Assembly: GCF_014649015.1 (NCBI RefSeq)
Contig: NZ_BMSF01000002.1
Location: 124,001 to 188,000, forward strand
From: Streptomyces narbonensis
GTDB lineage: Bacteria; Actinomycetota; Actinomycetes; Streptomycetales; Streptomycetaceae
Length of the DNA stretch: 64,000 nucleotides
Direction: 5' to 3'
In this document: one piece after another, positions 32,824 to 43,872 of the stretch
Layout: each line of letters begins with the position of its first letter
How positions within the stretch are numbered: position 1 is the stretch's first letter
Made by a program: the position numbers and the translations under genes
The notes under the pieces: generated by a model
Databases searched by the model: none
Seen by the model: only the letters and a program-made list of their open reading frames with translations
What the model was told of the DNA's origin: nothing

Positions 32824-33315
32824 ATGAATAAGCGTCATGTCCGCGCCATCGCTGTCGCCGCCGTCGCAGTCGTCGCCCTGACGGGTGCCCGCGGCTCGAA
32901 CGGCGCCAGCTGCGGCGGCAGCAGCAGCGGCAGCTCCGGCAGCTCCAGCGGCGGCAACCACAGCGACAACGACGGCGGCAGCACCTCCGGTGGCTCCCTG
33001 CCCGGCGGCTCCGGCAGCGCGGACAAGGCGATCCGCGACGTGACCATCGACGAGTGCAAGTACGACCAGGCGACCAAGAACCTCGTCGCCCGGATCACCG
33101 TGAAGAACGACGGCTCGATGGACTACGACTACAGCGTCAGCATGAAGTTCAAGGGCGTCGCGGGCGGCGACGCCATCCCGCGGACCGCGTTCGAGGCCGG
33201 TATCGCGGTTGCGGCCGGCGCCTCCAAGAGCGTCGAGGTGAAGACTCCGTACATCGGCACCGGCGACGGCTCCGAGTACACCGAGTGCGAGGTCTCGCGC
33301 GTCTCCCGCTTCTGA
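32824..33315 (+). CDS. secreted protein with Ser/Gly-rich linker and C-terminal beta domain
   Basis: The 163-residue protein starts MNKRHVRAIAVAAVAVVALTGARG, a signal peptide. A lipobox would be expected at LTGC, but here it reads LTGA; a Cys occurs only later (ASCGG), outside the normal lipobox context. A long Ser/Gly/Asn linker follows (about 30-65). The last 95 residues (IDECKYDQATKNLVARITVKNDGSMDYDYSVSMKFKG, ending YTECEVSRVSRF) look like a small FxLYD-like beta-sandwich with two cysteines that could pair. It is probably extracellular. Function unknown. Confidence 0.75.
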   Translation: MNKRHVRAIAVAAVAVVALTGARGSNGASCGGSSSGSSGSSSGGNHSDNDGGSTSGGSLPGGSGSADKAIRDVTIDECKYDQATKNLVARITVKNDGSMDYDYSVSMKFKGVAGGDAIPRTAFEAGIAVAAGASKSVEVKTPYIGTGDGSEYTECEVSRVSRF

Positions 33316-33334
33316 TCTCCTCCGCTGATCGACC

Positions 33335-33363
33335 GAGCGCTTCCGGCCCCCCCGGGAGCGCTC
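33335..33363. terminator. 12-bp hairpin terminator between convergent genes
   Basis: GAGCGCTTCCGG (33335-33346) pairs with CCGGGAGCGCTC (33352-33363) with one G-T wobble and a CCCCC loop. The second arm overlaps the treY stop at 33362. It probably serves both the secreted-protein gene and treY. Confidence 0.75.
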
Positions 33364-35707
33364 AGTCGTCCAACCGGGCGAGAAGCGCCACGGGCCGGTC
33401 CGCGAAGAGCTCGGCGAGCTTGAGCTCCGTCGCCGGACCGCCCGTGAACTCCCTTACGCCGTCGAGGACATCGGCCCAGCGGCCCTCCGGCAGGACCAGC
33501 TCTGTGTCCTGCCAGCCGCCCGCCTCCGCGAGCCGCAGGGAGAGCCGGGTCACGGCCGTCACCACCGCGCCGGAGCGGGCGAAGGCCAGACAGTGTGCGG
33601 CGGCGGGGCCGCTCGCCGCCAGCGGGGCGTAGGCGCCGTCCGGGCCGAAGGCCTCCGGGCGCTCCCGGCGCAGCCCGAGGGCCGCCCGGACCAGGACCGT
33701 CCGGTCGTCGTCCGGGCCCGTCGCGAACGGGGCCCGGTTGTCCGGGTCGACGAGCGCCCGGTACTCCCGCTCCGTGTTCTGGTACAGCTCCGGCACCCCC
33801 GGCATCGTCAGCTGCACGAGCGCCGCGCCGAGTGCGTGAGCCCGGATGTGCGGCTCCAGGGCGAAGGCCGCCTCCGAGGCCGACCGCAGCGGGATCCGGC
33901 CGGGCCCGGCCGCCGTGAACTCGGCCACCGCCCGCTCGTACGCCGCGTCCGGCTCGGTCCAGCTCGTCCGGAGCCCCGCCTCCCGCACGGACTTGAGGAC
34001 CACGGGACCGAGCCGCTCCGCGTCGGGAGAGCCGAAGCCGAAAGCCGTCTGCCAGGCCGTCCACGCCAGGTGCGGATCGGGCGCAGGCACCCCCGCGACC
34101 TGCGTCAGGAGCGCCGCCCACACCTCCGGGCACTGGGCGAGCACCGCGATCGCGGCCCGCACGTCCGCGCTGCGCTTGGTGTCGTGCGTGGACAGCACCG
34201 TCCCGGTGGCCGGCCAGTCCCGGGCGATCCGCAGGCAGTACGCGTGGAACTCGTCGGGCGACACCGCCGGACGCCCCGCGTCCCCGCCCACCTCGTTCGC
34301 CGAGAGCAGCGGCGTGTACCGGTAGAAGGCCGTGTCCTCCACGGACTTGGCCCGCAGCGCCGAGGACGTCTGCGCGAACCGCGCGCGGAACGCCCGGTGT
34401 TCGGGCCCGTCTCCCAGCGAGCCGAGCGCCAGGTCCCGTACGAGGTCGACGGCCGAGGCCTCCTCCGGTACGGCGAACGCGGCCTTCGCGCCCCGCGCCG
34501 CCGCCGGGGTCAGCACCTCCTCGCCGCCCGTCCGGTAGCCGCGGTAGACCGGCACCCTGACGAGCAGCTCCCGCACGGCCGTCCGCACGGCCCAGGGCGC
34601 GTGGTCCCGCAGTGCCGGGTCGGCGGAGCAGATCCGCTCCGCGAGCCGGGTCAGCGCGGCCGTCTCGGCGGCCAGGTCGTGCGTCACCACCTCATACGCG
34701 GCGCGCCGCGCGGTCGCCTCCCACCTGCCGCCCCTGTCCCCGGCCGCGCCCGTGAACTCCCGGTACACATCCGCCAGTTCATCGGCGCCGACCGGATCGG
34801 TGAGGACTCCCTCGACCTGCCGCAGCGCGTCGTAACCGGTGGTGCCCGCGACGGGCCAGTCGGCCGGCAGGTGCTCCGTCCCCGTGAGGATCTTCTCCAC
34901 CACCGTCCAGCAGCGCCCACCGGTCGCCGCCGCCAGGTCCTCCAGGTAGCCCCGCGGGTCCGCGAGCCCGTCAGGGTGGTCGATGCGCAGCCCCTCGACC
35001 ACCCCGTCCGCCACCAGCTCCACGATCTTCGCGTGGGTCGCCGCGAACACCTCGGGGTCCTCGACCCGCACCCCGATGAGCTCCGAAATGGTGAAGAACC
35101 GGCGGTAGTTGAGATCCGTGCGGGCCAGCCGCCACCAGGCCAGGCGGTACCACTGGGCGTCGAGGAGCTCGTCGAGCGGCAGCCCCTCCGTGCCGTCCCG
35201 CAGCGGGAAGTCCTGCCCGTCGAGGCGCAGCGCCCCGTCCGCGACCCGCAGTCGGTCCCGCACCTCGGGGAGCCGGGCGGGCAGCACGGGCAACAGCAGC
35301 CGGCCGTCGCCCGCCGCCCAGTCGACGTCGAACCAGCGGGCGTACGGCGAGTCCGGGCCCTCGCGGAGCACCGACCGCAGCGCGTGGTTGTGCCGGGGGG
35401 AGGCCGCCATGTGGTTGGGGACCAGGTCCACGACCAGGCCGAGGCCGTGGGCCCGCGCGGTCGCCGCCAGAGCCCGCAGCCCCTCCTCGCCGCCCAGCTC
35501 GGCCCGTACGGACCGGTGGTCGGTGACGTCGTAGCCGTGGGTCGAGCCGGGCACCGACTCCAGGACGGGGGAGAGGTGGAGGTGCGAGACCCCGAGCCCG
35601 GCGAGGTGCGGCACGGCCCGCTCGGCGGCGGCGAAGGGGAACTCCGGCTGGAGCTGGAGCCGGTAGGTGGCGGTGGGGAGCGCGGAACGGGCCGAGGAGG
35701 AGGTCAT
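33362..35707 (-). CDS. treY: malto-oligosyltrehalose synthase
   Basis: The 781-residue GH13 enzyme begins TATYRLQLQPEFPFAAAERAVPHLAGLGVSHLHLSPVL, then GSTHGYDVTDH, VVDLVPNHMA, GLRIDHPDGLADPRGYL with the catalytic Asp, VEKILTGTEHLP with the acid/base Glu, and a C-terminal MPGVPELYQNTE. These are specific to TreY, which converts the reducing end of maltodextrins to a trehalose unit by intramolecular transglycosylation. With TreZ (27706) and GlgX (37005) it forms the TreX-Y-Z-type route from glycogen. A TACGTA hexamer 7 nt upstream of the ATG suggests a leaderless transcript. Confidence 0.95.
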   Translation of the reverse strand: MTSSSARSALPTATYRLQLQPEFPFAAAERAVPHLAGLGVSHLHLSPVLESVPGSTHGYDVTDHRSVRAELGGEEGLRALAATARAHGLGLVVDLVPNHMAASPRHNHALRSVLREGPDSPYARWFDVDWAAGDGRLLLPVLPARLPEVRDRLRVADGALRLDGQDFPLRDGTEGLPLDELLDAQWYRLAWWRLARTDLNYRRFFTISELIGVRVEDPEVFAATHAKIVELVADGVVEGLRIDHPDGLADPRGYLEDLAAATGGRCWTVVEKILTGTEHLPADWPVAGTTGYDALRQVEGVLTDPVGADELADVYREFTGAAGDRGGRWEATARRAAYEVVTHDLAAETAALTRLAERICSADPALRDHAPWAVRTAVRELLVRVPVYRGYRTGGEEVLTPAAARGAKAAFAVPEEASAVDLVRDLALGSLGDGPEHRAFRARFAQTSSALRAKSVEDTAFYRYTPLLSANEVGGDAGRPAVSPDEFHAYCLRIARDWPATGTVLSTHDTKRSADVRAAIAVLAQCPEVWAALLTQVAGVPAPDPHLAWTAWQTAFGFGSPDAERLGPVVLKSVREAGLRTSWTEPDAAYERAVAEFTAAGPGRIPLRSASEAAFALEPHIRAHALGAALVQLTMPGVPELYQNTEREYRALVDPDNRAPFATGPDDDRTVLVRAALGLRRERPEAFGPDGAYAPLAASGPAAAHCLAFARSGAVVTAVTRLSLRLAEAGGWQDTELVLPEGRWADVLDGVREFTGGPATELKLAELFADRPVALLARLDD

Positions 35708-35751
35708 GCGAACGTACGTACCCCGCGAAAGGGCTTCTGTGTCATCGCCCT

Positions 35752-35782
35752 ATGCACTCGTTCGTGTGCATCGCGTTACGGT
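35752..35782 (+). promoter_or_regulatory. MFS gene promoter with 6-bp inverted repeat
   Basis: ATGCAC (35752-35757) and GTGCAT (35766-35771) form an inverted repeat with an 8-nt centre. It lies just upstream of TACGGT (35777-35782), which ends 6 nt before ATG 35789 and looks like the -10 box of a leaderless transcript. An operator overlapping the -35 region would allow repression of the transporter. Confidence 0.4.
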
Positions 35783-37004
35783 CGCGTGATGCTTCGGATG
35801 TATCGCGACACGCTTTCCCTGCTCGGACCGGCCCTGCCGGTGATCTCCTTCCTCGGCCGGCTGCCCACCGCCATGTGTCAGCTCGGCAGCCTCCTCCTCG
35901 TCGCCGAGACCAGCGGCTCGCTCGCCACGGCCGGGCTCGCCGGCGGCGCGCTCGCCGCCGGACAGACCGTCGCCGGACCGGTCATCGGCCGACTCGCCGA
36001 CCGGCACGGCCAGCGGGGGGTCGTCCTCGCCGCCTCCCTCGCCAACGCGGTCGCCGTCGCCGTCCTGGTCCTCGCCGCGCTCGCCCACGCGGGCACCGGC
36101 TGGCTCATGCTGGCCGGCGCTCTCGCCGGCGCCACCGTCCCCCAGATCGGGCCGCTCGCCCGGACCCGCGCGGTGGCCCTCGCCCGCCGCTCCGGGGCCC
36201 GCGACGAACGGACCGTCGGCGCGATCCTCTCCTTCGAGGGCACCCTCGACGAGGTGTCCTTCGTCCTCGGCCCGGCCCTCGTCGGACTCGCCGCCGCCCT
36301 CGCCCACCCCGCCGCCGCGCTCCTCACGGCCGCGCTCCTGCTCGCCGTCTGCGGCTCCGCCTTCGCCCTGCACCCCACCGCGGAGGTCACCGCGCCGGAC
36401 CCGGGCCGGGCCACCCGTACGGACGCGGCCGAGCGGGCGCGGCTGCCCCGCTCCGCGTACGCGCTGCGCGGCACGATGGTCCTCCAGGGCGCGATGTTCG
36501 GCGCCTCCCAGGCGGGGATCACCGCCCTCACCGAGGAGCTCGGCGCGCCCGCACAGGCGGGGCTCGTCTACGCGGCGATGGGCGTGATGAGCGCGGCCGT
36601 CGGCCTCTCCCTCGCCGCGCTGCCCGCCCGCATCGGGCTCACGACCCGCTGGCGCGCGGCCACCGTCGCCCTCGTCGTCCTGTCCGTGCCGCTGCTCTTC
36701 GTCGGCTCGCTCGGCGCGCTGTACGCGGTCGTCATCGTCCTCGGCGCGGCCTACGCCCCGCACCTGATCACGGTCTTCGGGCTCACCGAGCAGACCGTGC
36801 CGGCCGCCCGGCTCGGCGAGTCCATGGCCTTCCTCACCAGCGGGATCGTCGCGGGCCAGGCCCTCGCCCTCGCCCTCTCCGGCCGGCTCGCCGAGAACCA
36901 AGGCGCCCCCGCCGCCTTCGCGGTGGCGGTGGGGGCGGCCGCGGCCTGCGCGGCGCTGTCCTGGTCGGTGCGGGTGACGGCCCCCGTCCATCCGGTACGG
37001 GAGC

Positions 37005-39125
<2,121 letters not shown>

Positions 39126-39263
39126 GGATACGACTCTTCCTCTTCTGTCCGGGTTTAGTGGGTGTTCTTCGGCCAGATCCTGCCCGAAAGAGGCGCAACC
39201 TCCTAGGACTTCGCCCCGTCCTACCGGGTGACCGCACATCAAGAGGGGGATAGAGGGGGAAGT

Positions 39264-40160
39264 GTGTACGAAATAGCGCGCCGCCACCTGGGGAAGGTGG
39301 TGGCCGGAGCGGCCATGGCGGTGACGGGAACCGCCGTCGCGGTCGCGATCAGCCTGCCGGGCAGCGCGGGAGCGAACGGCGCCGCGGGAACCGCCGGTAC
39401 GGCGGGGGTCGCCGGCACCGCCGGCAGCGCCGGATCCGGCGGTACGTCGGCAGGGGGCGGATCGGCCGGCGCGACCGGCCAGGGCCAGGCCGGGACCGCG
39501 GCCGACGGCGCGGCCGAGGCCGGCGCCCAGGCGGCCGGCTCGCCGCCGCCCGCGACCGTGGCACCGGCCGCGGCCGAGGGGGACAAGGGCATCGGGAGCG
39601 ACCCGCTCACCGACGACGAGCTCACCAGGGCCGAGGAGCTGGCGCTCACCCCGCCGGCCGCCGCAGCCCAGGAGAACGTCGAGGGAGGCCGGGGCCCGCA
39701 GCACCTGGGCACCGTCCTCGCCGACCCGCAGTCGGGCGACGACTCGCGCCGCGCCGAGGTCCGGTTCTACGACTACGCGAAGGACGAGCTCGTCACCCGT
39801 ACCGTCAACCTCGGCACGGGCAAGGTCGAGAGGTCCGCGGCGCAGCGCGGGGTCCAGCCCTCCGCCCACCCCGAGGAGCTCCGCGAGGCCCTGGAGCTGA
39901 TCCTCGCGAGCCCGCTCGGCAAGGGCGTCAAGGAGGACTACAAGGACGCCACGGGCAAGGAGCTCACCTCCACCGGGCAGCTGTGGTTCAACGGCGACGT
40001 CTACCGCCCCTACCGCGAGGCGAAGGTGCCCGCGCAGCTCAAGGAATGCGGCAAGCACCGCTGCGTCCGCCTCGTCACCAAGGTCCTCAACGGGGCCTGG
40101 ATCGACAGCCGGAACCTGATCGTCGACCTCTCCGCGAGGACCGTCACGCGCGTCGGCTGA
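39264..40160 (+). CDS. secreted copper amine oxidase N-domain-like protein (putative small subunit)
   Basis: From GTG 39264 (SD GAGGGGGA) the protein is 298 residues. It has a Tat-like or Sec signal (YEIARRHLGKVVAGAAMAVTGTAVAVAISLPG) and a long Gly/Ala/Ser-rich low-complexity linker to about residue 110. Its folded part includes ADPQSGDDSRRAEVRFYDYAKDELVTRTVNLGTGKVERS and TGQLWFNGDVYRPYREAKVPAQLKECGKHRCVRL. This looks like the N2/N3 domains that precede the catalytic domain in ordinary copper amine oxidases. The next gene encodes a catalytic domain without those domains, so the pair probably forms one enzyme. I recall the name tyramine oxidase subunit B for such proteins; not verified. Confidence 0.65.
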   Translation: MYEIARRHLGKVVAGAAMAVTGTAVAVAISLPGSAGANGAAGTAGTAGVAGTAGSAGSGGTSAGGGSAGATGQGQAGTAADGAAEAGAQAAGSPPPATVAPAAAEGDKGIGSDPLTDDELTRAEELALTPPAAAAQENVEGGRGPQHLGTVLADPQSGDDSRRAEVRFYDYAKDELVTRTVNLGTGKVERSAAQRGVQPSAHPEELREALELILASPLGKGVKEDYKDATGKELTSTGQLWFNGDVYRPYREAKVPAQLKECGKHRCVRLVTKVLNGAWIDSRNLIVDLSARTVTRVG

Positions 40161-40219
40161 CCAGCGCCGCCCACGGTCCTCCCGATCCACGACATCTCCG
40201 TACGAGGGAGTTCGTTCCC

Positions 40220-41551
40220 ATGTCCACCCAGCGAACCACGCGAACCCGCCGGAAGGGCGCGGTCGTCACCGCGGCCGTCCTGCTCGGCACCGCCACGGCC
40301 GCCGCGGGACCCGCGACCGCCGCCCCGCCCCGCCCGTCGGCCCCGCCGCTGCCCACCGCCGCGCCGCGCCCGCCCGCCCAGCCCGCCTGCTCGGCCGCCT
40401 ACCGCATCACGCAGAAGCTCGAGGGCGGCGCGGTCTGGAACATGTGCTGGCGCTACAACACCGACGCCGGGCTCACCCTCGACCGCGTCACCTACCAGGC
40501 CCCCGGTGCGGCGCCCGTCAAGGTCCTCACCAGCGCCCGGCTCGCCCAGATCCACGTGCCGTACGACGACGGCGTCGCCGAGTACGACGACCTCACCGGC
40601 GCCGGCTTCGGCTGGGGCCTGCAGAACCTCAAGCCCGCCGAGTGCCCCGGCGGCACCATCTCCACCGTCAAGGTGCCCGAGGTCGGTCAGGTCAAGGGCC
40701 TGTGCACCACGACCCGTGCGCGCGGCCACGCCTACCGCATGGCGGCCGACGGCGGCGACAAGGTCTACCAGGTGCAGGGCAAGGACCTGCTCGTCTACAC
40801 GGTGAACAAGGTCGGCTGGTACGAGTACATCTCCGAGTGGCGCTTCTCCGCCGACGGCACCATCGGCGCCAACGTCGGTGCCACCGGCAGCCTTTCGCCC
40901 GTCGACTACAACGCGACCGACGGCCGCGGCTGGCCCATCGGCAAGGGCGCCCGCGCCTACGCCACCAGCCACGCCCACAACGTCTTCTGGAAGCTCGACT
41001 TCGGCCTCGACGGCTCCACCAAGGACCGGATCGAGCAGTTCGACTCCACCGTCACCGCGCCGCCCGCGACCGGCGGCGGACCGACCGTGAAGACGAAGCG
41101 CACCGTCGTCACCAAGGAACTCGCCGGCGACGCGAAGAACATGCGCTGGTGGCGGGTGGTCAGCGGCACCGGCAAGAACGCCGACGGCCACGCCCGTTCG
41201 TACGAGATCGTGCCCGGCCACACCGACACCCACGCCGGCCGCGGCTTCACCAAGCACGACGTGTACTTCACCCAGTCGCGGGCCTGCGAGCAGTTCGCGA
41301 GCAACAACATCGGCAACTGCGGGACCAACGCCGGTGACAGCGTGGACAAGTGGGTCAACGGCGAGACGCTGACCAAGCCCTCGGTGTGGGTCAACATCGG
41401 GTTCCACCACATCGCCCGGGACGAGGACCAGCAGCCGATGCCGGTCCACTGGCAGGGCTTCCAGCTCGCGCCCAGGGACCTTACCGCTATGAATCCGCTC
41501 ACTCCGGCCGATCTCGCCTCCGAGAACGGGCAGCCCGATGCGGGTAGTTGA
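40220..41551 (+). CDS. copper amine oxidase catalytic subunit, short form
   Basis: The 443-residue protein has a signal peptide and the catalytic domain of copper/topaquinone amine oxidases. Active-site positions are Asp117 in IHVPYDDG (the presumed base), Tyr201 in VGWYEYISEW as the presumed quinone precursor, copper ligands His251 and His253 in SHAHNVFWKLD, and His396/397 in FHHIARDEDQQPMP. Spacing of the Asp and Tyr (84) and the Tyr to HxH (50) agrees with the Arthrobacter enzyme as I remember it. The conserved Asn before the quinone Tyr (NYD) is Trp here (WYE). Typical amine oxidases are 600-700 residues; the N-domains appear to be in the preceding gene. Substrate would be a primary amine. 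Extracellular. Confidence 0.8.
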   Translation: MSTQRTTRTRRKGAVVTAAVLLGTATAAAGPATAAPPRPSAPPLPTAAPRPPAQPACSAAYRITQKLEGGAVWNMCWRYNTDAGLTLDRVTYQAPGAAPVKVLTSARLAQIHVPYDDGVAEYDDLTGAGFGWGLQNLKPAECPGGTISTVKVPEVGQVKGLCTTTRARGHAYRMAADGGDKVYQVQGKDLLVYTVNKVGWYEYISEWRFSADGTIGANVGATGSLSPVDYNATDGRGWPIGKGARAYATSHAHNVFWKLDFGLDGSTKDRIEQFDSTVTAPPATGGGPTVKTKRTVVTKELAGDAKNMRWWRVVSGTGKNADGHARSYEIVPGHTDTHAGRGFTKHDVYFTQSRACEQFASNNIGNCGTNAGDSVDKWVNGETLTKPSVWVNIGFHHIARDEDQQPMPVHWQGFQLAPRDLTAMNPLTPADLASENGQPDAGS

Positions 41552-41664
41552 GCAAGGAGCCTGACGATCCTGCTGCACCGCCTCCCGCTCGCGGAGTACC
41601 CTTCCTTGATCGTTGTCGGAATGGTCGAAGAAGCGGGCTTCCAGGAGCAGAAGGCGGTGCGCGG

Positions 41665-42969
41665 GTGAGCTCGGGAGGTCTGGAGCTGCCCCCAGGTGAC
41701 GCGGGTCACGAGGGGGGTCCGGCCGACCCCGCCGAGGCGCCGCCCGGCGCGGTCGTCCCGCCCGGCGCGGCGATCCCGCCGGGGACGGTCGTGCCGCCCG
41801 GGACGGTCTCCGTCGCCCGGCCGGTGGAGATCGGGGCGGAGCTCGACTGGGGCGTCGAGGCCTGGGGCGAGGTGCGCACCCGCGCCCAGCGCGCGGGGCG
41901 CGCCTACATCTGGCTCAACCTGGTCGAGCAGCGGCTGCGGGCCGTGGTCGCGGCCGTCCTGCGACCCGTGTACGAACCCGTGCACGGCGAGGAGTGGGTC
42001 GTGGCGGCGGCCGGTCCCGCCGGCCAGGAATGGGTGCAGCGGGCGGTCGCCGTCCGCGAGGTCTCCCGGCGCAAGGGCTACCTGCTCGACCCGGCCGACG
42101 ACAACGTCCTGAGCTTCCTCACGCTGCCGCAGCTGCGCGAGCTGATGGTGCAGCACTGGCCCTGCTTCGAGCCCTACTTCGACGACCGGCGCGAGGTCGA
42201 GCTCGCCCTGGACGAGCTGGAGGTCACGCGCAACGTGGTCTCCCGCAACCGGGCGCTGTCGCTGACCGTGCTCGCCCAGTCCGAGCGGGCCTCGGCCCGG
42301 CTCCTGGAGATCCTCGGCAGCGGGGCCGGGGTACCGTCCGCCGACCGGCTGCCGGTGGACGCGGTCGAGGACCTCGTCGGCGACCGATACGCGGATGTGG
42401 TCTCCGTCCACCCCGACCGGGTGCGGCTCCAGCGGCAGCTGCCGGCCGAGGACCTCTTCGGCGGAGCCCGGCGCCTCGACGCAACCGGCATAGGCCTGAA
42501 CCTCCTCGTGCAGAACTTCTCCGGCCGCCGCATGGTCCGGCTGGCGGAGTCCGGCTGCCGGACGCGGCTGCTCTTCCTCAACCCGGCGAGCAGCGCGGTC
42601 AAGCGGCGCGAGCGGGAACTCGGCCTCAAGAAGGGCGAGCTCAGCCGCTCCGTCGAGATGAACATCCTGCACATGCGGCGGGTGCGCTCGAAGCTGCGCG
42701 ACCCGGGCGCCTTCCAGATCCACGTCTTCGACGAGACCCCGCGCTTCACCGCGTACCTGGTGGACGGCGACGGCCCGGACGGGGTGGGCGTCGTGCAGTC
42801 CTACCTGCGCAAGGCCCGCGGCATGGAGGCCCCGGTCCTCGTCCTGCGGGGCGGCGGGCGGAGCGTGGTGCGGCACGGCCAGCCGGGCGGCGACGGTGAA
42901 CACGGACTTTTCGCGACATACCGGGAGGAGTTCGAGTCGGTGTGGCTCGACTCCCGGCCGGTCTCCTGA
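41665..42969 (+). CDS. SAV2148 family HEPN domain protein
   Basis: The 434-residue protein from GTG 41665 begins with a Pro/Gly/Val-rich tail of about 55 residues. A helical domain follows, with VTRNVVSRNRALSLTVLAQSERASARLLEILG, and then a C-terminal alpha/beta region (FSGRRMVRLAESGCRTRLLFLNPAS, FQIHVFDETPRFTAYLVDGDGPDGVGVVQSYLRKARGMEAPVLVL). HEPN domains are often ribonuclease-like or nucleotide-binding. The C-terminal region resembles phospholipase-D-like sensing domains. The family is conserved in Streptomyces and its function is undescribed to my knowledge. Its start overlaps the stop of a 35-codon frame (41561-41668). Confidence 0.75.
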   Translation: MSSGGLELPPGDAGHEGGPADPAEAPPGAVVPPGAAIPPGTVVPPGTVSVARPVEIGAELDWGVEAWGEVRTRAQRAGRAYIWLNLVEQRLRAVVAAVLRPVYEPVHGEEWVVAAAGPAGQEWVQRAVAVREVSRRKGYLLDPADDNVLSFLTLPQLRELMVQHWPCFEPYFDDRREVELALDELEVTRNVVSRNRALSLTVLAQSERASARLLEILGSGAGVPSADRLPVDAVEDLVGDRYADVVSVHPDRVRLQRQLPAEDLFGGARRLDATGIGLNLLVQNFSGRRMVRLAESGCRTRLLFLNPASSAVKRRERELGLKKGELSRSVEMNILHMRRVRSKLRDPGAFQIHVFDETPRFTAYLVDGDGPDGVGVVQSYLRKARGMEAPVLVLRGGGRSVVRHGQPGGDGEHGLFATYREEFESVWLDSRPVS

Positions 42970-43146
42970 GCGGTCTCCGGACCGGATTCCGACCGCCTCT
43001 GACCGGTCGTCCGGCCGGTGTCCGGCCAGTCCGGCCGGTCCGTCCGGCCGGTCTCCGGACCTGTTCTGGACCGCCGCCGGAGGCGTTGTCAGTGGTGCGT
43101 GCGAGGGTGGTCACCACCACGGGGGAGATCACGTAAGGAGGACCCG
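42970..43146. repeat. GC-rich CCGGCCGGT repeats upstream of the exonuclease gene
   Basis: The 177-bp gap between the HEPN gene and the exonuclease gene is filled to about 43070 with CCGGCCGGT and related (T)CCGG elements at 43011, 43031 and 43044. These are spaced 13-20 bp and are self-complementary. A strong SD AAGGAGG at about 43135-43141 belongs to the exonuclease. No gene is seen within it. Confidence 0.6.
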
Positions 43147-43872
43147 ATGGCCTGGCACGGCGACACGCTGGTCGGCTTCGACCTGGAGACGACCGGCACC
43201 GATCCGCTGGAGGCCCGTATCGTCACGGCCTCGATCATCGAGGTCGACGGCGGGGGAGACGTCGTCCGACGACGGGACTGGCTCGCCGATCCCGGCATCC
43301 GCATCCCGGAGCAGGCCTCCGCGATCCACGGCATCAGCACCGAGCGCGCCGCGGCCGAGGGCCGGCCGGTGCGGGAGGTCGCCGACGAGATCGCGAGGAC
43401 CCTCGCCGCGTACTGGGAGGACGGCGTGCCGATCGTGGCGTACAACGCCTCCTTCGACCTCACCCTCCTCTCCGCCGAACTGCGCCGCCACGGGCTGCCC
43501 TCGCTGAGCGAGCGGCTCGGCGGCGTCGGGATCGGCCCGGTCGTCGACCCGTACACGATCGACCGGGCCGTCGACCGCTACCGGCGCGGCAAGCGGACCC
43601 TGGAAGCGGTCTGCGGGGAGTACGGCGTGGTCCTCGAAGCCGCCCACCAGGCCGCGGCCGACGCGCTCGCCGCCGTCCGGGTCGCCGTGGCGATAGCCGA
43701 GCGGCACCGCCAGGTGGCGGAGCTGGACCCGGCCGAGCTGCACGAGCGGCAGATCGCCTGGTACCGCGTCTGGGCCGAGGACTTCCAGGCCTTCCTGCGC
43801 CGCAAGGGAGACCCGGAAGCGGTCGTCGAATCCACCTGGCCCCTGCGCCCGGCGGTCCTGGCCGTCGGTTAG
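43147..43872 (+). CDS. DEDDh 3'-5' exonuclease (DnaQ-like)
   Basis: The 241-residue protein has the exonuclease motifs: VGFDLETTGTDP (Asp/Glu, motif I), VAYNASFDLTLL (motif II) and HQAAADALAAVRVA (motif III with His). This is the DEDDh order of DnaQ/epsilon-like proofreading or RNase T-like enzymes. It is not fused to a polymerase, so it may act in DNA repair or RNA maturation. ATG 43147 follows AAGGAGG at ideal spacing. The stop overlaps the convergent hydrolase gene by 4 bp. Confidence 0.88.
   Translation: MAWHGDTLVGFDLETTGTDPLEARIVTASIIEVDGGGDVVRRRDWLADPGIRIPEQASAIHGISTERAAAEGRPVREVADEIARTLAAYWEDGVPIVAYNASFDLTLLSAELRRHGLPSLSERLGGVGIGPVVDPYTIDRAVDRYRRGKRTLEAVCGEYGVVLEAAHQAAADALAAVRVAVAIAERHRQVAELDPAELHERQIAWYRVWAEDFQAFLRRKGDPEAVVESTWPLRPAVLAVG

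Noticed and set aside
33593..35788. Large N-terminal extension of the MFS transporter frame
   Set aside because: The stretch lies antisense to treY, is Arg/Pro/Gly-rich without motifs, and the transporter has a good start with promoter-like elements at 35789.
39126..40190. N-terminal extension of GlgX
   Set aside because: The extension is antisense to the amine oxidase small-subunit gene, and ATG 39125 has a good SD and begins with the normal CBM48-like sequence.
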